Below are positions 51,921-62,300 of a stretch of 64,000 nucleotides of DNA, piece by piece. Below the pieces are notes generated by a model that did not search any database, was not told the origin of the DNA, and saw only the letters and a list, made by a program, of their open reading frames with translations. Within the stretch, counting starts at the first letter, position 1. The number at the start of each line of letters is the position of its first letter. Source of the stretch: Saccharopolyspora rosea (GTDB taxonomy: Bacteria; Actinomycetota; Actinomycetes; Mycobacteriales; Pseudonocardiaceae); NCBI RefSeq assembly GCF_025643595.1, contig NZ_CP102826.1, positions 3,782,001 through 3,846,000 on the forward strand. Reading direction: 5' to 3'. The translations under genes and the position numbers were made by a program.

Positions 51921-53076
51921 CGGCATCGTCGTCGGTGCTGGCGTGGTGGGTTCCAGCATCGCCTTGCACCTCGCCGAAAGCGGCGTGGACGTGGTGGTGC
52001 TCGACCCGACGGGAGGCTTCGGCGGGCAGACGCCGCGGTCCGGGGCGATCGTCCGCGACCACCACGCGACCGCGGTGGAAGCCGATCTCGCCTGGGAGAG
52101 CCTGACCCAGTACTACGAGCCGTGGGCGACCAGGATCGGCGGTGCCTGCGGCTTCACCCGCACCGGATTCGCCTACCTGGCCGATGATCGCGACGCCGAA
52201 GCGGTCCGGGCCAACGTCGCCATGCTCCAGGCGCACGGGATGCCCGACGAGCTGCTGACGCCGGACGAGCTCGGCGAGTTGGAACCCGCCGTCTCGACCG
52301 AGGCGATCAGCGTCGCCTCCTACGAGGAACGCAGCGGATACGCCGATCCGACCGCTACCACGATCAGCCTCCAGCAGGCGGCTCGGCGCAGCGGTGCGCG
52401 CTTCGAGCGGTCGCGGGTGTCGGCGCTGCTGGAGGAGTCCGCACGGGTCGTCGGGGTGCGCACCGAGGACGGTGCGCGGCGGGCCGATTTCGTCGTGCTA
52501 GCGACGGGTGCCTGGACGCCCCGGCTGGCCGCGACCACCGGCCTGCGGCTGCCGATCCGCGCGGCGCGCATCCAGGTGATGCTCTACGAGCGCCCCTACG
52601 ACCTGCCGACCCACCTGACGATGACGGACGTGGCCAACGACATCTACCTGCGTCCGACCGCGGACCGGTGCACCCTGGTCGGGCGCCACGCGCCGGACCG
52701 CGAATGGCTGGCCGACCCCGACACCGACTCCGGCGAGCCCGACGCGGTCTTCGTCGCGGAGGGCCGGGCGCGGATCGGCCGCCGGATCCCGGCGATGGCC
52801 GAGGCCCCCTACCGGCTCGGCCGCACCTGCGCGCTGGACATCACCCCGGACGGCCGCCCGATCCTCGGTCCGAGCGAGGTGCCGGGGCTGCACTTGGCGG
52901 CGGGGTGGAGCGGCTCGGGATTCGGCAAGGCCCCGGCGATCGGCGCGGAACTCGCTCGCTGGATCCTCACCGGCGCTCCGAGCCGCCCCGAGCTCACCGC
53001 CTTCACCGGGCAGCGCTTCGCCACCGGGGCTCTCATCAAGGGCGACCACGAGTACGGGGCCACCGGCCCGCATTGA
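51913..53076 (+). CDS. FAD-dependent oxidoreductase (DAO/sarcosine oxidase-like)
   Basis: A 387-residue flavoenzyme of the D-amino-acid oxidase superfamily. The FAD motif GIVVGAGVVGSSIALHLAES lies at residues 4-23, followed by GGQTPRSGAIVRDHH and the C-terminal ALDITPDGRPILGPS and LAAGWSGSGFGKAPAIG, typical of sarcosine and glycine oxidase beta-type subunits. It is translationally coupled to the permease. The interval 53077-53278 after it holds no convincing gene. Confidence 0.88.
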   Translation: MVDGIVVGAGVVGSSIALHLAESGVDVVVLDPTGGFGGQTPRSGAIVRDHHATAVEADLAWESLTQYYEPWATRIGGACGFTRTGFAYLADDRDAEAVRANVAMLQAHGMPDELLTPDELGELEPAVSTEAISVASYEERSGYADPTATTISLQQAARRSGARFERSRVSALLEESARVVGVRTEDGARRADFVVLATGAWTPRLAATTGLRLPIRAARIQVMLYERPYDLPTHLTMTDVANDIYLRPTADRCTLVGRHAPDREWLADPDTDSGEPDAVFVAEGRARIGRRIPAMAEAPYRLGRTCALDITPDGRPILGPSEVPGLHLAAGWSGSGFGKAPAIGAELARWILTGAPSRPELTAFTGQRFATGALIKGDHEYGATGPH

Positions 53077-53278
53077 TGCGCGGCCGGTGGTGCGCCGCGG
53101 GCTCGCGGGCGTCCGCCCTGGACCACGACGGGGCTTGCGCCGCACCGAGGATCTCCTGCGGCGGCGAGCCGGGCACGCCATCGGCTCGACGAACCGCGCA
53201 CCGAGATCGCGGGCACCGACCTCGACATCAGCCGCCTGCCCGAACTGTGCACAACTCCCCCGCCGGACCGGCCCACCG

Positions 53279-55042
53279 CTACCGGTCCACGTCGAACAGG
53301 TTCGGCAGCCCGAGTCGGTAGTGGGCCTGGTCCTCCGCCTTGAGCAGTTCGAACTCGGGCGCGTGGTAGACGTCGTGCACGGCGGCCCGCGGTGCCGACG
53401 AGCCCGCCTCGTCGAGCAGCGCGTTGACCGCCATGCGCGCGGCGGTGTTCGCGCCCTCCATGGACGCGGCGTTGATCGGGACCGCGACGTAGTCCCCGGC
53501 CAGGAACAGGTTCGGGACCGCGGTGCGCGCGGGCGGGCGGCGGTGCCAGGAGCCGACCGGGTGCACCACGAGTTCGTCGGCGTTGCCGGGGTGCGGCCCG
53601 CCGAGACCGGTCACACCGGGGTCCAGGAACCACGACACCGGAACGGCGCCGCCCAGGCCGGAACGACCGGTGTCGTCGAGGTGCCGCCGCAGCTGGGCCC
53701 AGGTCTCGCGGGCGATCTGTTCGGGGGCCAGTTCCCGCGCCGGGCGGCCGAAGAGGATACCCGGGCGGTCCCAGTCCGAGATGATCATCGACAGGCAGTC
53801 CGCGGCCCGGCCGTCGCCGTAGTCGGCGGGCAGGTCGCGGTCCGGCCAGAACCCGGCCTGGCTGACCGAGGTCAGCGCCCACGGGGAGTCGACGTAGTAG
53901 ACGTGGCCGCGGGCGATCGGCGTGGGCCGGTCGAGGTAGAACTGCAGGCCGACCATCCACTGGGTTTCCAGCGTCGCGGCGGCGCGCAGTCGCGGGTCCG
54001 CGGCCAGCAACCGCTCGTTCCACACCCGCCGGGCGTGTTCGACGGGCAGGGCGCACACGAAGTGCTCGGCCTCGGCGTCGAGCCGGCGACCGCGGGGGTC
54101 GCGCACCCGCGCCCGCGCGATCCGGCCGCCTTCCAGCACCAGGTCGTCGACCGTCCAACCGATGCGGAACTCGACGCCGAGCCGGCGCAGGTGGCGTTCC
54201 CAGGGGTCGATCCACGCCTCGTTCGTCGGCGCGTTGAGCACCCGGTCCGGCTGTCCGTCGGCGCCGCGCCCGAGCACCGTGAACAGCAGTTGCTCCAGGA
54301 CCACGCCGACGGTGTGCGCGCTGGCGTTCGCGGTGCGCGTCGCGCTGAGCACCCGGGTCGGCCCGGACACCAGGATCCGTTGGTAGTCGTGGGATTTCCC
54401 GTTCGCGCGGAGGAAGTCGGGCCAGGTGGTGAAGTCCCACTGGCCGCCCCTGCGCTCCTCGCAGCTGGTGAGGTAGACCAGCAGCCGGCGGGCGAACAGC
54501 AGGGCCTCGTCGGGCGGCAGGTGCAGGGTCGTCTCGACCAGCGCGCGGACCTCCTCCAGCAGTGCCGGAGCGGACAGCTGACCCAGCAGGCTCTCCGGCA
54601 CGCTGCCGAGCGACCACGGGACGTGCAGGTCGGCCCGGCCGTCGGCGAAGGCGTACAGCGCCTCGGCGGCGTTGACGAGGTTGCCGCGCACGCCGTCGGG
54701 GTTGCCGGGCACCGGGATGCGGCGCAGCGTGTCGGGCAGGTTGTGGTAGAAGCCGAAGAAGATGCGGAAACCGTGCTCACCGGGCAGATCCCGCCGCCCG
54801 CCCCGACCGCTGCCGGGCACCGGGATGCTGCGCGCCTTGCCACCCAGTGCACGCCGTTCGTAGACGGTGACGGCGAAACCGCGCTCGGCCAGCTCGTGCG
54901 CGGCGGTCATCCCGGCCACCCCGCCGCCCAGCACGGCCACCGAGGGCCGCCCCGTCGCGGCCGCACCACCCGCCCCCAGACCGGCCAACCCGGCCGCGGC
55001 CCCGACCAGGAACGTCCGACGACTGGCCCCGCGTCCACCCAT
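53279..55042 (-). CDS. Tat-exported FAD amine oxidase/desaturase-like protein
   Basis: A 587-residue flavoprotein with an N-terminal twin-arginine signal (ASRRTFLVGAAAGLAGLGAG) and then PSVAVLGGGVAGMTAAHELA and VTVYERRALGGKARS, the FAD motif of the phytoene desaturase/hydroxysqualene dehydroxylase/amine oxidase group. The C-terminal NLFLAGDYVAVPINAASMEG closes the FAD site. The signal suggests a folded flavoprotein is exported. The ATG at 55042 and a GTG at 55054 are both plausible. It is convergent with the operon before it. The substrate is unknown. Confidence 0.83.
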   Translation of the reverse strand: MGGRGASRRTFLVGAAAGLAGLGAGGAAATGRPSVAVLGGGVAGMTAAHELAERGFAVTVYERRALGGKARSIPVPGSGRGGRRDLPGEHGFRIFFGFYHNLPDTLRRIPVPGNPDGVRGNLVNAAEALYAFADGRADLHVPWSLGSVPESLLGQLSAPALLEEVRALVETTLHLPPDEALLFARRLLVYLTSCEERRGGQWDFTTWPDFLRANGKSHDYQRILVSGPTRVLSATRTANASAHTVGVVLEQLLFTVLGRGADGQPDRVLNAPTNEAWIDPWERHLRRLGVEFRIGWTVDDLVLEGGRIARARVRDPRGRRLDAEAEHFVCALPVEHARRVWNERLLAADPRLRAAATLETQWMVGLQFYLDRPTPIARGHVYYVDSPWALTSVSQAGFWPDRDLPADYGDGRAADCLSMIISDWDRPGILFGRPARELAPEQIARETWAQLRRHLDDTGRSGLGGAVPVSWFLDPGVTGLGGPHPGNADELVVHPVGSWHRRPPARTAVPNLFLAGDYVAVPINAASMEGANTAARMAVNALLDEAGSSAPRAAVHDVYHAPEFELLKAEDQAHYRLGLPNLFDVDR

Positions 55043-55225
55043 GCCCCGCACCACCTCGACCGACGATCAACGACCGCCGGAAGGTACCGGAGACGAGCGG
55101 CGCACCCGCGATCGCCCCGGCAATCGCGGAAACCGCTGCACCGCAACGGCTTTCCGCTTCCGGGAGGCGTCCTGCAGCGGGCTGCGCGGCAGGTGGCGCG
55201 CCGCCAGGACCACTCGACCGGGGAC

Positions 55226-55708
55226 ACGGAGCGCCCCGGTGGGGCAACCAGGCGTGGTCGCGGGGATCGGTCACGATCACCTCGGCGGACCCGGCGGTCC
55301 AGCCCGAGGTGCGCGAGGCGATGTTGTCCGACGATGCGGGAGCGCGCGCGGCTGCGCGCGGGCATCAGGGCGCTCGTCGAAATGGCCCGCGGGGACGAGG
55401 TGGCCGCCATCGCGGACGGGCCCGTCGACCGCGTCAACGCCGCGCTGCTGTCCGTGCTGGACGACGACGCCCAGCTCGACGACCACCTGCTCGCCACCGC
55501 CGCCGACGCGCAGCACGCGACCAGCACGTGCCGCATGGGCGCCCCGGACGACCCCGCCACCGTGGTCGACCCGCACTGCCGGGTCCTCGGCGTCGACGGC
55601 CTCCACGTCGTCGACGCCTCGATCTTCCCGTCCGTGCCGCGCGCCAACACCAACCTCACCGCGATCATGGCCGGCGAGCTCATGGCCGAGCGCCTGGACC
55701 GCACGTGA
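55226..55708 (+). pseudogene. C-terminal fragment of a GMC oxidoreductase with a frameshift
   Basis: Only the last roughly 160 codons of a GMC-family flavin oxidase remain. The frame first reads SRGSVTITSADPAVQPEV and REAMLSDD. At about 55335 one extra base shifts the rest, RERARLRAGIRALVEMARGD, and then HATSTCRMGAPDDPATVVDP and VVDASIFPSVPRANTNLTAI, into another frame. The C-terminal catalytic block is intact, but about 350 N-terminal residues, including the FAD motif, are missing. This is a deletion remnant plus frameshift, next to the PKS. Confidence 0.75.
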
Positions 55709-56370
55709 CCGCCCACACCGCCCGGTCGGTGCTCACCCCGGCTGGCCGGCGAGAACCGAAAACCTCGCCATGAAGGGAGAAGCAGCTACCGCCGGGCGGG
55801 TGCAGCGCTGCGGCCGGCCACGAGGTCTCCCGGCGAAAAAGGGGCAGATCTCCTGCCCGGACGGGAAGATTTCGCAGCCGGGACTCCGAGTCGCGTGCAT
55901 CGCTGCGGCGGCGTGTTCTAACGTTCGGTGCGTGGACGATCAAGTCGTCGGGAATGGTTCGAACGGGTTGGCCGCGTGGTCGCCGGTTTTCGTCTTCGGC
56001 ACCTCGGCCCCGGCATCGCCGGTGGGTGGGGCGAAGGTTTGATGCTTCCCATTTCCGCACTTGGTCGGCCGGGCGCGACTCGGACGGCAGGGGCAGGGTC
56101 GCCCTGCGCCGTTCCCGTCGTCCCGGAGGACGAACGCTTCGGTCCACACCGGCTTTCCGGTCGGTAGGCGGCGTTCCGAGCGCCTCCCAGCGCCCGCGCG
56201 AATAGCGATGCGGCTGTTCTTCCAGTTCTGCCAGGCGAATTCGGGGTTCGTCGGCGCAGTGCCGCCAACTGCGGGGACGTGATCAGATCCGGCCGGGGTG
56301 CGGGCCGCCAGGAATGTGCACAGCACCGAGATGCCCGTTGACAGGACTTGACCGAGGAGCGGTGACACCG
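55709..56370. other. Region upstream of the PKS gene, no gene seen
   Basis: These 662 bases between the GMC remnant and the PKS start contain no convincing gene. A small hairpin (GGGCAG / CTGCCC, 55842-55858) lies near an A-run. GAGGAG at 56354-56359 is the likely ribosome binding site of the PKS gene. The PKS promoter should be here, but I cannot locate it. Confidence 0.5.
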
Positions 56371-59300
56371 GTGCCATCCGATTCCGACTCGCTGTTGTGG
56401 GGGCTGTCCGCGGACAGTGCGGGCGCACTGCGGGCGCGGGCCGGCGAGCTGCTCGATCGGCTGCGGGCGCAGCCCGGCTGGCGGCCGGTCGACATCGGCT
56501 GGACGCTCGCCCAACGGGACGCTGCCGCGCGGCGCGCCGCGCTCGCGGCCGGTAGCCGGGACGAGTTCGTCGAAGCGCTGCGGGCGCTCAGCGAAGGGCG
56601 CGGCCGCACCGGGCTGGTCGAGGGCTGCCCGGTCGGCGGTGGCGTGGTGTTCGTCTTCCCCGGCCAGGGGTCGCAGTGGCCCGGGATGGCGCGGGACCTG
56701 ATGGCGTCCTCGCGGGTCTTCCGGACGCGGATGGTGGAGTGCGCCGAGGCGTTGGCGCCGTTCATCGACTGGTCGTTGCTCGACGTCGTCAACGACGTGC
56801 CCGGTGCGCCCCCGCTGGAACGCACCGATGTCGTGCAGCCCGTGCTGTTCTCCGTGATGGTCTCGCTGGCGGCGGTGTGGCGCTCGTACGGGATCGAACC
56901 GTCCGCGGTGCTCGGGCACAGCCTGGGCGAGGTCGCCGGGGCGGTCGTGTCCGGCGCCCTGTCGCTGGCCGACGGCGCGCGGATCGCCGCGGTGTGGAGC
57001 CGGTTGCAGGCGACGCTGTCCGGCCAGGGCAGGATGATCTCGGTGCCGGCTCCGGTCGACGTCGTGCTGCCGCGGTTGACCGAGGGCCTGGAGATCGCGG
57101 CGGTCAACGGTCCTCGGGCGGTCATCGTCTCCGGTGATGCCGACGCCGCCGGGCGGTTGCTCGACGAGTTCGTCGAGCAGGGCGTCCCGGCGAGGCGGAT
57201 CGGCGTGGACCTGGCCGCGCACTCCGCGCACATCGACCGGATCACGCCGCAGTTGCGCGCGGCGTTGGCCCCGCTGCGGCCGAGGCCGCCCGAGGTGCCC
57301 TTCATCTCGTCGGTGACCGGCGAACCGCTGCCGGCGGACGTGCTGCTCGACGCGGACTACTGGTGCCGCAACCTGCGCAGCACCATCCGGTTCGACCCGG
57401 CCGTCCGGGCCGCGCTCGCCGCGGGCAACGGCGTTTTCCTGGAGATCAGCCCGCATCCGGTGCTCGTCGCGGGCATTCAGGCAACGATCGAGGACACCGG
57501 TGCCCACGCCTCGGCCCGCTGCTCGGTCCGGCGCGGCCAGGCCGGGCTGGACGAGATCGTGCGGACGCTGGGCGAGCTGTACGTCGACGGTGCCCGGCTC
57601 GACTGGGCGGCCGTGTACGCGGGCCACGACCCGCGCGTCGTGGACCTGCCCGAACCCGCGGCCGAGGTGCAGGCGCACCCGGAGTCCACGCTGCGCGGGC
57701 GGCTCGCCGCCATGCCCGAGAAGGACCAGCGAGCGCTGCTGACCACCGTCGTGTGCCGGGAAGTCCGCGCCCTGCTGGGTTCGACCGAACCCGTGGATCC
57801 GGACACGTCGTTCTGGGACCTGGGCTTCGACTCGGTGACCGCGCTGGAGATCCGCAACCGGATCGCCGCGGTCGCCGGGACGAGCCTGCCCGCGACCACG
57901 GTGTTCGACCACCCGACTCCGGCCGAGGTGGCGGAGCTGGTCCGGGTCGAGCTGGTGGGCGGTGCGCCGCGCGAAGACGAGATCCCGGCGGAAACCGCCG
58001 AGGACGACGATCCGGTGGTGATCGTCGGCGTGGGCTGCCGGTATCCGGGTGGCGTCGGCAGCGCCGACGACCTGTGGCGGCTGGTGCGGGACGGCGTGGA
58101 TGCCGTGTCGCCGTTCCCGGACGACCGCTGCGGGGACCCCACCGGCTCCTACGACGACGAGACCCGCCCGCCCGGCACGTTCTACCAGCGGGAAGCCGGG
58201 TTCCTGCGCGGCGCGGACCTGTTCGACGCCGGGTTCTTCGGCATCAGCCCCCGCGAGGCCGCCGCGATGGACCCGCAGCAACGCCTGCTGCTGGAGACCT
58301 CGTGGGAGACCTTCGAGCAGGCCGGCATCGCGCCCGATGCGTTGCGCGGCAGCCGGACCGGCGTGTTCGTCGGCGCCATGACCATGGACTACGGGCCCCG
58401 GATGGACCAGGGCACCGAGGTCGAGGGGTACGTCTTCACGGGCGGCACGGGCAGCGTCATGTCCGGTCGGATGTCGTACCTGTACGGGTTCGAGGGCCCC
58501 GCGGTCACAGTGGACACCGCGTGCTCGTCGTCCTTGACCGCGTTGCACCTCGCCGTGCAGGCTGTGCGCCGCGGTGAGTGCGGTCTCGCGGTCGCGGCCG
58601 GTGTCACGGTCATGTCGGGTGCGGGCATGTTCGTCGAGTTCTCCCGGCAGGGCGGGCTGGCGCCGGACGGCCGGAGCAAGGCGTTCTCCGACAGCGCGGA
58701 CGGGTTCGGCCTGGCCGAGGGCGTCGGAGTGGTGCTGGTGGAGCGGTTGTCCGAGGCCCGTCGCGGCGGTCACCGGGTCCTCGCCGTGGTCCGGGGCTCG
58801 GCGATCAACCAGGACGGTGCGTCCAACGGCATGACCGCGCCGAGCGGCCGGGCGCAGCGGCGGGTGATCCGGGCGGCCCTGGCCGACGCCGGACTCCGTC
58901 CGTCCGATGTGGACGTCGTGGAGGCGCACGGCACGGGAACGCCGCTCGGTGATCCCATCGAGGCCCAGGCGCTGCTGGCCACCTACGGCCAGGACCGCCG
59001 ACGACCGCTGCTGCTCGGCTCGCTGAAGTCGAACATCGGGCACGCGCAGGCCGCCGCCGGCATCGGCGGCGTCATCAAGATGATCCAGGCCATGCGGCAC
59101 GGCGTGCTCCCGAAGACCCTGCACGTCACCGAGCCGACGTCCCATGTGGACTGGTCGTCCGGGGCGGTGGAGCTGCTGACCGAGCCGACGGCCTGGCCCG
59201 ACACCGGTCGGCCGCGGCGCGCGGGGGTGTCCTCGTTCGGCGTGAGCGGGACGAACGCGCACGTCGTGCTCGAACAGGCCCCGGAGCCGGCCCACGATGC

Positions 59301-62300
59301 CGTCGAGTCCTCGTCCGGACTGCTGCCCCTGCTGCTGTCGGCGCGCGACCAGGACGCCCTGCGCGGCCAGGCCGCGCGGATGGCGGAATTCCTGGAGCAG
59401 GAGCCCCCGCTCGCGGACGTGGCCTACTCGGCCGCCGTCCACCGATCGGCGATGAAGCACCGGGCGGTCGTGCTCGGCCGGGACGTCGAGCAGCTGCGCG
59501 GCGGGCTCGCCGCGCTGACCGGCGGAACACCGGGCGAGAACGTCATCCGGGCAGTCGCAGGGCGCGGCGAGCCGGTCTTCGTGTTCCCCGGTCAGGGTTC
59601 GCAGTGGCCCGGGATGGCGGTCGAACTGCTCGACTCCTCCCCCACCTTCGCGGCACGGATGACCGAATGCGCCCACGCACTCGCCGAATTCACCGACTGG
59701 AACCTCTTCGACATCCTCACCGACGAACGAGCACTACAACGAGTCGACATCGTCCAACCCGCCCTGTTCGCCGTCATGGTCTCCCTCGCCGCACTCTGGC
59801 GCACCCACGGCGTCGAACCCACCGCAGTCATCGGCCACTCCCAAGGCGAAATCGCCGCCGCCCACATCGCCGGCGCACTCACCCTCCACGACGCCGCCCG
59901 CATCACCACACTGCGCAGCCAAGCCATCCGACACTCACTCACCGGACACGGCGCCATGGCCGCCATCCCGCTCTCGGTCGACGAGACGCGGGCCGGACTG
60001 ACCGGGTGGGGTGAGGAGATCTCGATCGCCGCGGTCAACGGGCCGCGCTCGACCGTCGTGTCCGGTTCCCCCGCCGCGCTGGAGGAGTTGCTGGCTACCT
60101 GGGACGGCGCGAAGCGGATCCCGGTCGACTACGCCTCGCATTCGCCGCAGGTCGAGCGGCTCCGCACCGAACTGCTGGACGTGCTCGCGCCGATCGCACC
60201 CCGTGCGGCGGACGTCCCGTTCTTCTCCACGGTCACCGGGGGGCTCGTCGACGGCACCGCGCTGGACGCCCGGTACTGGTACGACAACCTGCGCCGACCC
60301 GTGCGGTTCGACGAGGCGATCCGCGCGTTCGACGGGCACGTGGTCATCGAATGCAGCCCGCACCCCGTGCTGGCGCCCGCGCTGGACACCGCCGCGGTGG
60401 CAACGCTGCGCCGCGACCGCGGCGGGCTCGACCAGTTCACCACCGCTCTCGCGACGGCCCACGTGCACGGGGTCCCGGTCGACTGGCGGGCAGCGCTGCG
60501 CGGGCGGCGGATCGACCTGCCGACGTACGCCTTCCAGCGCAAGCGCTACTGGTTGGACAGCCCCCGCCCGGCCGCTTCGGCTGCCGACCTCGGCCTGCTC
60601 GCCCCGGAACACCCGTTGCTCGGTGCCGCCGTCGCGTTGCCCGAGTCCGGTGGTTTTCTGCTCACCTCCCGGATCTCGCTGTCCGACCAGCCGTGGCTGG
60701 CCGATCACGCGGTGCACGGCGCTGCCCTGCTGCCCGGGACGGCGTTCCTGGAGTTGGCGCTGCGGGCCGGGGACCAGGTCGGGTGCGATCGGATCGAGGA
60801 GCTGGTGCTGGAGGCGCCGCTGGTGCTGCCCACCGCCGGGGCCGGGGTGCGCCTGCAGGTCGCGGTCGGATCCGCCGACGAGCACGGCCGCCGCCGGATC
60901 GGGATCCACTCCTGCGACGAGCGGGCGGCGGACGACTCCGACTGGACCCGGCACGCCACCGGCGTCCTCACTTCGGGCGCGTCGCGCCCGGCTCGGCTGG
61001 ACCAGTGGCCGCCCGCGGCGACCGAGATCGACCTGACCGAGGTCTACGAGGCCCTGCACGACAAGGGCTACCACTACGGGCCCGCGTTCCGCGGCCTGCG
61101 CCGGGCGTGGCGCCGGGGCGACGACATCTTCGCCGAAGCGGTCCTGCCGGGCGGTTCCGACGGCTTCGGACTGCATCCGGCGCTGCTCGACGCGGCACTG
61201 CACGCCCGCGTCCTCGAATCCGACGGCCTCCCGTTCGAGTGGCGCGACGTGGCCCTGCACAGCACGGGTGCCACCACCCTGCGAGTCCGCTTCTCGTCCG
61301 GCGGAGTGCAGGCCGAGGACGACGCGGGCAATCCGGTCCTGACCGCCGGTTCCCTGGTGCTGCGGCCGGTTCCCGCGCAGCTCGCCCCGCGCGGCGCGGG
61401 CGAACTGCTCACCGTCGAGCCCGTCGAGATCCCGCGGCCGGGGGCGGTCGAACCCGCCGCCGTCGCGGTCATCGCGGAGCCGACCGCCGAGCGGGTCCTG
61501 GAGGCGATCAACAGCCGTCCCGGCGAACGCGCGGTCGTCATCACCCGCGGCGCCGACACCGACCCGGACCAGGCCGCGATCCGGGGCCTGATCAGGTCGG
61601 CGATCTCCGAACAGCCCGACCGGTTCGTGCTCGTGGACACCGACGCGCCGGAGGAGGTGGACGTCGACGAGGTCCTCGCCACCGGCGAACCCGAGGTGTG
61701 GATGCGCGGCGGCACGTTCGCCGCACCCCGGCTGCGCCCGGCCGAACCCGCGTCGGAGATCTCGTGGACGACCGACGACTGCGTGCTGATCACGGGTGGC
61801 ACCGGCACCACCGGTGCCGCGGTCGCGCGCCACCTGGCCCGCCACGGCGTCGGGCTGGTCCTGGTCAGCCGCAGCGGGCCGCGAGCCCCGGGAGCCGACG
61901 AACTCCAGGCCGAGCTGGGCGCGGAGATCGTCGCCTGCGACGTGACCGACCGCGCGGCGTTGGCGGCGGTCATCGACCGCTACCCGATCACCGCCGTCGT
62001 GCACACCGCGGCCGTGCTCGACGACGGCGTCATCGAGTCGCTGACCGCCGAGCGGCTCGCCACGGTCCGGGAGCCGAAGACGACCGCCGCGCTCCACCTG
62101 CACGAACTCACCCGGGACAAGGGGCTCAAGGCGTTCGTGCTGTTCTCCTCGGTCGCCGGTGTCCTGGGCACCCCGGGCCAGGGCAACTACGCGGCCGCCA
62201 ACAGCGCGCTGGACGCCCTCGCCGAGAGCCGTCGGGCGGCCGGACTTCCGGCCACGTCGATCGCCTGGGGGCTGTGGACCGAGGCGAGCACCATGACCGG

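Noticed and set aside
53077..53278. Possible enzyme tail between the two FAD genes
   Set aside because: A short frame looks protein-like (TEIAGTDLDISRLPEL), but I could not match it to any family and it has no start.
53087..55708. An 870-codon plus-strand frame antisense to the FAD protein
   Set aside because: Only its last part (GMC C-terminus) is recognisable; the rest is low-complexity shadow of the FAD gene.
55842..55858. Small hairpin upstream of the PKS as a terminator
   Set aside because: Only six base pairs and not placed after a gene in a useful way; likely chance in GC-rich DNA.
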